Below, piece after piece: positions 1 to 6,413 of a stretch of DNA of 13,503 nt. Source of the DNA: Desulfobacteraceae bacterium (GTDB taxonomy: Bacteria > Desulfobacterota > Desulfobacteria > Desulfobacterales > Desulfobacteraceae); contig JAFLJU010000132.1 of NCBI GenBank assembly GCA_022712835.1, forward strand, positions 1 to 13,503, in the 5' to 3' direction. The stretch's first letter is position 1. Every line of letters starts with the position of its first letter. A model generated the notes under the pieces. The model saw nothing but the letters and a program-made list of their open reading frames with translations. It was not told where the DNA came from and ran no database searches. A program made the position numbers and the translations under genes.

Positions 1-1
1 A

Positions 2-943
2 AGCAAAAGATATCTTAAGGATTACAAGGTTAAATCAAAAAATGTAATTGGAAAATACCACTATGAGGTTATTCCAGATATTCCTGAAAAATGGAAAGAT
101 GTGCATCAGAGAGCATTGGCCGGTGAAGTATTAAGCTCTGAAGAAGACCCATATTACAGATCGGACGGCTCGATAGACTGGACGTGCTGGGAGTGTCGCC
201 CATGGTATGAATCAGATGGTTCAATCGGTGGTATCGTTATATACAATGAAATTATCAACGAACGTATAAAGATAGAGGAGGCGTTGCGAAAGGAGAAAGA
301 AACTCTGTCAATGATTTTGGAAAGAACCCCCCATGGCATCTCTTTGGCTGACAATGATGGTAAATACCTTTATTTGAATCCACATTTCACTAAGATAACC
401 GGCTACACTCTTGAAGACATACCATCCCAAAAAGAATGGTTTGAAAAAGTGTATCCAGATGAAGTGTATCGAAAAAAAGTCCTTTCGGCATGGAATAACG
501 ACATTATCCATGAGGGGGCGGGGAAAATAAGGGAATTCAAAATAAAATGTAAAAATGGGGGTACCAAACATATCGAATTTCGGTCTGCTTTTCTGGAAAA
601 TGAAAAAATTGCCGTCTTGACCGACGTGACCCAAAGAAAAGAATCGGAAAAAATAATCAAAGAGAAAGACCGTTTGCAAGGTGCTCTTGAACTTTCAAAA
701 GCTGTTTGTCATGAAATGACTCAGCCCCTGATGAGTGTTTTAGGATATTTTGATCTTATATTGCTTGATATGCCTGCGGATGACACCAATTACTCGAGAA
801 TCTGTAAAATTCAAACACAATTAGAACGAATGTCAGGTATCACAAAAAAATTAATGAATATTTCAACATACCAGACCAAGGATTATCTGAATGAAAAGAT
901 TTTAGATCTATCTGAATCATCAAAAGATGAAAAATTAAATTAG
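2..943 (+). CDS. PAS-domain sensor protein with HisKA domain but no ATPase domain (5' partial)
   Basis: The reading frame is open to the left edge, so the N-terminus is missing; 313 residues are visible. Domains in order: the end of one PAS domain (visible residues about 1-90, with a WECRPWY stretch), a short helical linker, a second complete PAS domain (about 105-212, with GISLADNDGKYLYLNP and ending in VLTDVTQRK), then a HisKA-type dimerisation helix pair (about 220-295). The phospho-acceptor motif is CHEMTQP, with His encoded at 710-712. The protein stops about 75 residues after that His, so no HATPase_c (N, G1, G2 boxes) can be present. PAS domains bind ligands or cofactors and sense signals. 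Without a catalytic domain it cannot phosphorylate itself in cis; it may be phosphorylated in trans or act as a dimerising sensor. No membrane segment is visible. The gene is clearly more A/T-rich than those downstream. PAS and HisKA calls are confident; the signal is unknown. Confidence 0.85.
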   Translation, partial: SKRYLKDYKVKSKNVIGKYHYEVIPDIPEKWKDVHQRALAGEVLSSEEDPYYRSDGSIDWTCWECRPWYESDGSIGGIVIYNEIINERIKIEEALRKEKETLSMILERTPHGISLADNDGKYLYLNPHFTKITGYTLEDIPSQKEWFEKVYPDEVYRKKVLSAWNNDIIHEGAGKIREFKIKCKNGGTKHIEFRSAFLENEKIAVLTDVTQRKESEKIIKEKDRLQGALELSKAVCHEMTQPLMSVLGYFDLILLDMPADDTNYSRICKIQTQLERMSGITKKLMNISTYQTKDYLNEKILDLSESSKDEKLN

Positions 944-971
944 GTGAACATAAGATCAGTAGATTCTATCA

Positions 972-986
972 CCATATTATATATGG
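972..986. repeat. 15-bp A/T-rich palindrome upstream of rubrerythrin
   Basis: CCATAT-tat-ATATGG is a perfect 6-bp inverted repeat around a 3-bp centre, 29 nt after the PAS gene stop. It is too A/T-rich and lacks the T-run needed for a convincing terminator. It could be a regulator-binding site for the downstream genes, but it does not match an operator I can name and may be chance. Confidence 0.3.
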
Positions 987-1127
987 AGAGTAATATCAAA
1001 TCCAACGAACCAGGAGAGAACGGGTGCAGACCACTTTGTCTATAATCGCTTAGAATGAGCCCGTGTTTTGGGGAGTTCACTGGCGGTAGATTTCAAGAGA
1101 AATATGTTAAATTTAAAATCCACACTA

Positions 1128-1154
1128 TTGAAGCCGGTACATCTTTGGTATAGT
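1128..1154 (+). promoter_or_regulatory. Candidate sigma70-type promoter for rubrerythrin
   Basis: TTGAAG (1128-1133) and TATAGT (1149-1154) are 15 bp apart, and the -10 is preceded by TGG, giving an extended -10 that can compensate for the short spacer. The predicted start would give a leader of roughly 40 nt before the rbr ATG. The rest of the 944-1198 gap holds no convincing gene. Confidence 0.4.
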
Positions 1155-1198
1155 ATTGTTTGTGTAAATTTTTTATCAACCCATATCAGGAGATAAAC

Positions 1199-1699
1199 AT
1201 GGCAACAACCAATGATAATCTGAAAGAAGCCTTTGCCGGAGAAAGTCAGGCCAACCAAAAGTACAAAGTATTTGCAAAAAAAGCACAAAAGGACGGGTTT
1301 GCCAATGTTGCCAAACTGTTTTTGACCACGGCGGAAGCCGAGCGGATCCATGCCGAAGGACATTTGAAAGCACTGGACATGATCGCTTCCACGGCAGACA
1401 ACCTCCAGGCGGCCATTGATGGCGAAACCGATGAATTTACCAATATGTACCCCCCCATGGTTGAGCAGGCTGTTGCGGACGGCCATAAAGCCAAGACCAT
1501 GTTTCAATTTGCCGTTGCCGCAGAAGCGGTTCATGCCCAACTGTATACCAAGGCATTGGAAGCGGTTAAAAACGGTGTTGACCTGGATGTGAGTGAATTT
1601 CATCTTTGTCCGGTCTGCGGTTACATCGAGCTTGGATCAGCTCCGGAAAAATGTCCTGTCTGCGGGGCAAAACAGAAGGTTTTTCAAGAAGTTGTCTGA
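1199..1699 (+). CDS. rbr: Rubrerythrin (non-heme diiron peroxidase)
   Basis: A 166-residue cytoplasmic protein with an N-terminal ferritin-like four-helix diiron domain (about 5-130) and a C-terminal rubredoxin-like domain (about 133-166). Likely diiron ligands by family spacing are E15, E48, H51, E76, E79, E109 and H112. The rubredoxin iron site is CPVCG (C137, C140) plus CPVCG (C152, C155). Rubrerythrins reduce hydrogen peroxide to water with electrons from rubredoxin or NAD(P)H partners and protect anaerobes from oxygen. The ATG at 1199 is chosen because AGGAGA (1188-1193) sits 5 nt upstream and it gives the standard N-terminus; an in-frame upstream TTG at 1160 would add an unlikely extension. 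It is somewhat shorter than the roughly 190-residue Desulfovibrio protein. No clear terminator lies in the 56 nt before glpA, so readthrough into the glp genes is possible. Confidence 0.96.
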   Translation: MATTNDNLKEAFAGESQANQKYKVFAKKAQKDGFANVAKLFLTTAEAERIHAEGHLKALDMIASTADNLQAAIDGETDEFTNMYPPMVEQAVADGHKAKTMFQFAVAAEAVHAQLYTKALEAVKNGVDLDVSEFHLCPVCGYIELGSAPEKCPVCGAKQKVFQEVV

Positions 1700-1755
1700 T
1701 CTGTTTTAAGCTGCCATAAATCTTTGGGTCAGAAAAAAGGAGTAAATAAAATCAG

Positions 1756-3381
1756 GTGTTAAAAAAAAAATTAACTCCCCAGGTTTTGATTATCGGCGCG
1801 GGAGTCACCGGTACTGGTATCGCCCGGGATCTTGCTCTCCGGGGCATTGAGGCTCTTGTCATTGAACAGGGCAATATCAACGATGGGGCCTCGGGCCGGA
1901 ACCATGGCTTGCTTCACAGTGGTGCCCGGTATGTGGGATCTGATCCAGGTTCTGCTGCAGAATGTGCAAAAGAATCCAAAATTTTAAAAAAAATTGCCGC
2001 CCACTGTATCGAAGAGACCGGTGGTCTCTATGTGGCAGTGAAAGGGGATGACGAATCCTATATCGCTGATTTCCCGAACCTATGCAAAGCGGCGGGTATC
2101 GTTTGCCAACCCCTTTCCATCCAGGAGGCTTTGGTGCTTGAGCCCGGGCTCTCCAAAGAGATCATTGCGGCATTTAGGGTAGATGATGCCTCGGTGGATC
2201 CCTTTCATCTGTCTCTTGAAAACATGAACCAGGCCATTGAGCATGGGGCTTTATATTACAGCAATTGCCAGGCTATTGATGTGGTTCTTGAAGAAAAAAA
2301 TCATGGTAAAAAAGCCATTGAAAAAGTACGGGTCCGGAATAATCTGACCGGGGATTGCTTTAATATTACCCCCCAGGTAGTCATTAATGCGGCGGGTGTC
2401 TGGGCCGGTATGGTGGCAGACCTGGCCGGAATCTGCATTGATATGATCTATTCAAAGGGGTCCTTGCTGGTCACCCATAATCGGCTTACCAATCATGTGA
2501 TCAACCGTCTTCGACCGGCTTGTGACGGGGATATTCTGGTGCCCGGCCGTACGGTTTCCATTTTTGGCACCACCTCGGTGCGCCTGGATAACCTGGATAC
2601 GATTTTACCGGAATTTGATGAAATTGATTTTCTCGTTGAACAGGGGGCTCGCATGGTTCCCGGGCTTGAAACGGCCCGGTATATAAGAGCCTATGCCGGT
2701 GTCCGGCCCCTTGTGAGCAGCCCTAAAATCAAAGGGGATGACCGGGCCGTTTCCCGGGGTTTTTATCTGTTTGACCATGAAAAGGACCAGGTGGATAATT
2801 TTATAACCATTACCGGCGGCAAGGTGACCACCTATCGGCTGATGGCAGAGAAGGCCTGCGATCTGGCCGCCCAAAAACTTAAGGTTTCAACCCCCTGTAC
2901 CACGGCCACAACTCCCCTGATGTCAAAGGCCCCAAGCAATCTTATCGAAGCGGGAATGTCTGTTAAACTCTGGGCCAAGTCATCTATCCCCGGGGACTCC
3001 ATGATGTGCGAGTGTGAAATGGTGCCCAAAAGCCATTTCAAGGAGCTGATTCTCTGGCTGAAACAGAATCGGGAAACCGCTGATTTAAATTCCCTTCGGA
3101 TTCACTCCCGGTTGGGCAAGGGGGCCTGCCAGGGAACTTTTTGCAGCATGAGGGTGACGGGGTTGATGTATGATGACGCGTATATTAAGGATAGCCAGGG
3201 GCTGGACAATATTAAATTTTTACTTGATGAACGGTTTAAAGGCCAGAAACCGGTTCTCTGGGACAATCAGCTGGCCCAGGCAGAGTTGAATGAAGCTATG
3301 TTTTGCTCTTTTTTTGGACTGGACATGATTGGACCGGACTTGATTGGATCGGGCAGGCAAGGAGGAGCCAATGGAAAATAA
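1756..3381 (+). CDS. glpA: Anaerobic glycerol-3-phosphate dehydrogenase subunit A
   Basis: A 541-residue FAD-dependent subunit, close to the 542 residues of E. coli GlpA and alignable with it end to end from memory. It oxidises sn-glycerol 3-phosphate to dihydroxyacetone phosphate. Visible features: the Rossmann FAD motif GAGVTG (14-19), the family signature GRNHGLLHSGARY (48-60), the DAO core to about residue 370, and a C-terminal BFD-like [2Fe-2S] domain with CEC (C418, C420) and CQGTFC (C458, C463). The GTG at 1756 is the only sensible start, because an in-frame stop lies at 1747-1749. The nearest Shine-Dalgarno, GGAG at 1739-1742, is 13 nt away, longer than usual, so translation may be modest. 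A weak promoter candidate (TTGTCT 1692-1697, CATAAA 1715-1720) overlaps the end of rbr. It overlaps glpB by 11 nt, which suggests translational coupling. Confidence 0.95.
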   Translation: MLKKKLTPQVLIIGAGVTGTGIARDLALRGIEALVIEQGNINDGASGRNHGLLHSGARYVGSDPGSAAECAKESKILKKIAAHCIEETGGLYVAVKGDDESYIADFPNLCKAAGIVCQPLSIQEALVLEPGLSKEIIAAFRVDDASVDPFHLSLENMNQAIEHGALYYSNCQAIDVVLEEKNHGKKAIEKVRVRNNLTGDCFNITPQVVINAAGVWAGMVADLAGICIDMIYSKGSLLVTHNRLTNHVINRLRPACDGDILVPGRTVSIFGTTSVRLDNLDTILPEFDEIDFLVEQGARMVPGLETARYIRAYAGVRPLVSSPKIKGDDRAVSRGFYLFDHEKDQVDNFITITGGKVTTYRLMAEKACDLAAQKLKVSTPCTTATTPLMSKAPSNLIEAGMSVKLWAKSSIPGDSMMCECEMVPKSHFKELILWLKQNRETADLNSLRIHSRLGKGACQGTFCSMRVTGLMYDDAYIKDSQGLDNIKFLLDERFKGQKPVLWDNQLAQAELNEAMFCSFFGLDMIGPDLIGSGRQGGANGK

Positions 3382-4651
3382 CACTGAAATAAAGACCGAT
3401 CTTGCCATCATCGGAGCGGGTATGGCAGGCATGGCTGCTGCTGTGTTTGCGGCAAACCGCGGAATATCGTCGGTGGTGGTGGGGGGCGCCGGCGCCTTTG
3501 AATATTCAAGCGGCCTGCTGGATCTTTGGGCATTGACCCGTCCGGAACTGGGGTTTTGCAAAGATCCCTGGGAGGGGATCGGGCAGATCTCAGAATTCTG
3601 GCCCCATCATCCTTTTTTAAAGATCAATGAATCAGATATTGGCAAGGCCTTTGATGAGCTGACGGATGCCCTGGGGAAAAACGGCTTGCCCTATGGGGGG
3701 CACCTTTTGGAAAACAGTGGGATTATTACCGCATTCGGCACCATAAAGCCCACCTATCGGTTTCCAATGACCATGGCCAATAATATCGCAGCCCTCACTC
3801 AAAAAAAACCGATCTTGCTCCTGGATTTTGAAGGGTTGAGAGAATTTCGGGCCAAGTTTGTCCAGCAGGTTTTGTCATCCACCTTGCGGGATATCCACAT
3901 TGCTGCAATTGATTTTCCGCAAATGGCCAATCGGTCTGAGCTTTTCACTCCCCTGATGGCCCAGGCCATGGAAACCGAACAGGTCCAGGATAAATTTGTT
4001 CAAGCGGTGCGCCCCTTGCTCAATGGTGAATCCTATCTGGGTATTCCTGCGATCTTAGGCATCAATGGGTCGGGTGAAATTCAAAAACGGTTGGAAGGGC
4101 TTTTGGGAATAAAGGTTTTTGAAATTCCAACCTCACCGATCTCTGTGCCGGGTATCCGGCTAAAGGAAACCTTGAAAAAAGCCCTGGAAGACACTTGTGT
4201 CACCCGGTTGCAGGATAGGCGTGTTTTTTCGGCAACCTCTGTGTCTGGCAAAGGGTTTATTTTAGAGGCCAATACCCATTCGGGCACCAATGGCACAAGG
4301 ATTCAGGCCAAAGCCTGTTTGCTTGCCACGGGTAGATTTTTATCAAAGGGATTGGTATCTGACCGGAAAGGGGTAACAGAAGCGGTTTTTAATCTGCCCG
4401 TGGATCAGCCGGAAGAAAGAAAAGACTGGCATGGCACCACCTATTTTGATCCCAGGGGGCATGCCATAAACCAGGCAGGACTGAAAACCGATAGTGCCTT
4501 AAGACCCCTTGGCAAAAAGCGAACCCCGGCCCATGAAACTCTTTATGCGGCAGGATCCATTCTGGCAGGCCAGGACTGGATGCGGACCCGATCCGGTGCT
4601 GGTCTTTCCATTGCAACGGCATTCCATGCCATCCAGCAGATGACTTTTTAA
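3371..4651 (+). CDS. glpB: Anaerobic glycerol-3-phosphate dehydrogenase subunit B
   Basis: A 426-residue flavoprotein, similar in length to E. coli GlpB (419). It begins with a FAD/NAD Rossmann motif, GAGMAG (15-20), and ends with a typical flavoprotein second dinucleotide-binding strand, LYAAGSILAGQDW, and the Gly-rich TRSGAGLSIATAFHA. GlpB is the FMN/FAD subunit that relays electrons from GlpA. In the known complex, the Fe-S protein GlpC anchors GlpAB to the membrane and passes electrons to menaquinone. The ATG at 3371 is preceded by a strong GGAGGAG (3361-3367) inside the end of glpA; an earlier in-frame TTG at 3344 has no such site. No glpC follows: the next gene is arsC, 13 nt downstream. 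GlpC may be encoded elsewhere, or another Fe-S/heterodisulfide-reductase-type partner may take the electrons. Confidence 0.92.
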   Translation: MENNTEIKTDLAIIGAGMAGMAAAVFAANRGISSVVVGGAGAFEYSSGLLDLWALTRPELGFCKDPWEGIGQISEFWPHHPFLKINESDIGKAFDELTDALGKNGLPYGGHLLENSGIITAFGTIKPTYRFPMTMANNIAALTQKKPILLLDFEGLREFRAKFVQQVLSSTLRDIHIAAIDFPQMANRSELFTPLMAQAMETEQVQDKFVQAVRPLLNGESYLGIPAILGINGSGEIQKRLEGLLGIKVFEIPTSPISVPGIRLKETLKKALEDTCVTRLQDRRVFSATSVSGKGFILEANTHSGTNGTRIQAKACLLATGRFLSKGLVSDRKGVTEAVFNLPVDQPEERKDWHGTTYFDPRGHAINQAGLKTDSALRPLGKKRTPAHETLYAAGSILAGQDWMRTRSGAGLSIATAFHAIQQMTF

Positions 4652-4664
4652 CGGAGTCAAAAGA

Positions 4665-5120
4665 ATGAAAGAAAAAATTAAGATATTGTTTTTATGTACG
4701 GGAAATTCCTGCCGGAGCCAGATGGCCGAAGGCTGGGCCCGTGCCCTGAAAGGCGATATCATTGAGGCCTATTCGGCAGGGATTAAGCTCCACGGCCTTA
4801 ACCCCGATGCCGTGGCAGTGATGGCCGAAGCCGGGGTGGATATTTCTCTCCAGAGCTCAACGCATGTCAATGAATTTGCCTCCATAGATCTGGATTTTGT
4901 GATCACGGTCTGCGGCCACGCCCAAGAGAGCTGCCCCTATTTCCCCGCCACCTGTGAGGTGATCCATGTGGGATTTGATGATCCACCCAAAATGGCGGAA
5001 AAATTGGCCCAACAAGGTTCAGATAGACAGGCTCAGTTGGATTGTTTCAGACAGGTTAGGGACGAGATTCGTGCATTTGTGCAAGGCTTACCAGAGAGTT
5101 TAAAATTCCAAGGAGAATAA
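4665..5120 (+). CDS. arsC: Arsenate reductase, thioredoxin-coupled (low-molecular-weight phosphatase fold)
   Basis: A 151-residue cytoplasmic enzyme that reduces arsenate to arsenite. The N-terminal phosphatase P-loop CTGNSCRS supplies the nucleophile C11 and anion-binding R17. The redox relay pair C83 and C90 ([11 protein letters not shown]) has the same 7-residue spacing as Cys82 and Cys89 of S. aureus pI258 ArsC. The DDP loop (D105-P107) supplies the general acid. All three catalytic cysteines are therefore present, so an active thioredoxin-dependent reductase is favoured over a plain tyrosine phosphatase, which lacks the relay pair. It starts 13 nt after glpB with GGAG at 4653-4656, and the next gene starts 1 nt after its stop, so it sits in one operon with glpAB and acr3. 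The family's residue after the P-loop Cys is often V rather than T; this is a minor variation. Confidence 0.93.
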   Translation: MKEKIKILFLCTGNSCRSQMAEGWARALKGDIIEAYSAGIKLHGLNPDAVAVMAEAGVDISLQSSTHVNEFASIDLDFVITVCGHAQESCPYFPATCEVIHVGFDDPPKMAEKLAQQGSDRQAQLDCFRQVRDEIRAFVQGLPESLKFQGE

Positions 5121-5121
5121 A

Positions 5122-6300
5122 ATGACCCTGCAGGGAAACGATGACCGAAAAATGACCAGTGTTTTTGAGAGATACCTGACACTCTGGATAGCCCTTTGTA
5201 TTGCCCTGGGGATAATGCTGGGCAAGGTGGCACCCCAATTTGCCAAAACCCTGGACGGGATGTCAATCAATGTGAATGGTGCACCGGTGGTTTCCATCCC
5301 CATTGCCATTTGCCTTTTTTTCATGATGTATCCCATCATGGTGAAAATTGACTTTAAAAGTGTGGTCAAAGCCGGTAAGAGTGTGAAACCGGTGTTTTTA
5401 ACCCTTTTTTTGAATTGGTGTATCAAACCCTTTACCATGTATGCCATCTGTGTGTTTTTCCTGGGTTTTTTGTTCAAGGGGTTTATCGGTACAGAGGCGA
5501 TGGATCTGGTAAAACTTCCCTTTGGTCTGGACCTGCCGGTGGGAGCCGTGCATGGTGCAGGGACTGTGGTGCTCCAGGAGGGCATAAAGATGCTGGAAAT
5601 CCCTTTGTGGCGAAGTTATTTTGCCGGGTGTATCCTTCTGGGGATAGCGCCTTGTACCGCCATGGTTCTGGTGTGGGGATATCTTGCCCGGGGCAATGAT
5701 GGGTTGACCCTTGTGATGGTGGCCATTAACAGTCTGACCATGCTGGTGCTCTACGGGGTTCTGGGGGGATTTTTGTTGGGGGTGGGAAAGCTGCCCATTC
5801 CCTGGCAGGCGCTGCTTCTTTCCGTGGGAGTGTATGTGGCCCTTCCCCTTGGGGCTGGGTATTTGTCCAGAATATGGATCATTCACACAAAGGGAGAAGC
5901 CTGGTTTACCCAAAAATTTCTCCATGTGTTAACCCCTGTGACCATCGCCGCATTGCTGTTAACCTTGGTGTTGTTGTTCAGTTTTAAGGGGGAGGTGATT
6001 CTGGCAAATCCTTTGACCATTTTATGGATTGCCGTTCCGCTTTTTATCCAGACGCTTTTTATCTTTGCACTTGGGTATGCCGGGGCAAAACTGCTGAAAT
6101 TAAAATACGAAGATGCGGCGCCTGTTGCCATGATTGGAGCTTCAAACCATTTTGAAGTGGCCATTGCCACAAGTGTCATGTTGTTTGGGCTCTCATCGGG
6201 AGCCGCTTTAGCCACCGTGGTGGGGGTTTTAATAGAGGTGCCGGTGATGCTGATGCTGGTGGGATTTTGTAAAAAAACCGCTTCCTGGTTTGAGGGATAG
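5122..6300 (+). CDS. acr3: Acr3-family arsenite efflux permease with an internal insert
   Basis: A 392-residue inner-membrane protein of the bile/arsenite/riboflavin transporter superfamily, expected to export the arsenite made by ArsC using the proton gradient. Family hallmarks: NWCIKPF (98-104), [12 protein letters not shown] with the conserved Cys (C178), and the C-terminal [12 protein letters not shown] block followed by the conserved Glu in [11 protein letters not shown] (E372). About ten hydrophobic segments are visible. It is longer than typical Acr3 (roughly 340-360). Most of the excess is a 40-45-residue stretch at about 122-165 between the third and fourth helices, containing the Gly-rich [13 protein letters not shown]. 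The start at 5122 follows AGGAGA (5111-5116), which overlaps the end of arsC; an internal ATG at 5152 is an alternative that would drop ten polar residues. Arsenite specificity rests on the fold and the adjacent arsC. Confidence 0.9.
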   Translation: MTLQGNDDRKMTSVFERYLTLWIALCIALGIMLGKVAPQFAKTLDGMSINVNGAPVVSIPIAICLFFMMYPIMVKIDFKSVVKAGKSVKPVFLTLFLNWCIKPFTMYAICVFFLGFLFKGFIGTEAMDLVKLPFGLDLPVGAVHGAGTVVLQEGIKMLEIPLWRSYFAGCILLGIAPCTAMVLVWGYLARGNDGLTLVMVAINSLTMLVLYGVLGGFLLGVGKLPIPWQALLLSVGVYVALPLGAGYLSRIWIIHTKGEAWFTQKFLHVLTPVTIAALLLTLVLLFSFKGEVILANPLTILWIAVPLFIQTLFIFALGYAGAKLLKLKYEDAAPVAMIGASNHFEVAIATSVMLFGLSSGAALATVVGVLIEVPVMLMLVGFCKKTASWFEG

Positions 6301-6345
6301 ACCCGGGGAAATTGTATCTGTCATTGGGTTGCGATGGGGAAAAAT

Positions 6346-6385
6346 AACACCGGCCATTTGAGATTATCTTCAAATGGCCGGTGTT
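6346..6385. terminator. Bidirectional hairpin terminator between acr3 and maeA
   Basis: A perfect 16-bp inverted repeat (6346-6361 and 6370-6385; core ACCGGCCATTTGA) encloses an 8-nt loop. A-rich sequence lies on the left and CTATTTT on the right, so it can act as an intrinsic terminator in both directions. It lies in the 113-nt gap between two convergent genes, 45 nt after the acr3 stop and 28 nt beyond the maeA stop. Confidence 0.88.
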
Positions 6386-6413
6386 CTATTTTAAAACAGG
6401 TGGGCTTTTTTTA

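Noticed and set aside
1041..1046. A perfect TATAAT in the rbr upstream gap.
   Set aside because: No -35-like hexamer lies 16-18 bp upstream and there is no TGn extension; the element at 1128-1154 is better placed.
1025..1054. A GTG-started 9-codon open frame preceded by AGGAGA (1012-1017).
   Set aside because: Too short to support as a gene; it has no regulatory codons or attenuator hairpin typical of a leader peptide.
1021..1065. A short inverted repeat, ACGGG...CCCGT, after the PAS gene.
   Set aside because: Only five pairs across a long loop with no T-run, so not credible as a terminator.
1040..1603. A long open frame on the minus strand opposite rubrerythrin.
   Set aside because: It mirrors the codon structure of a certain gene, resembles no family, and has no ribosome site.
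3485..3496. A 12-bp self-complementary GC-rich sequence, GGCGCCGGCGCC.
   Set aside because: It lies within glpB and encodes Gly/Ala-rich residues; codon bias explains it.
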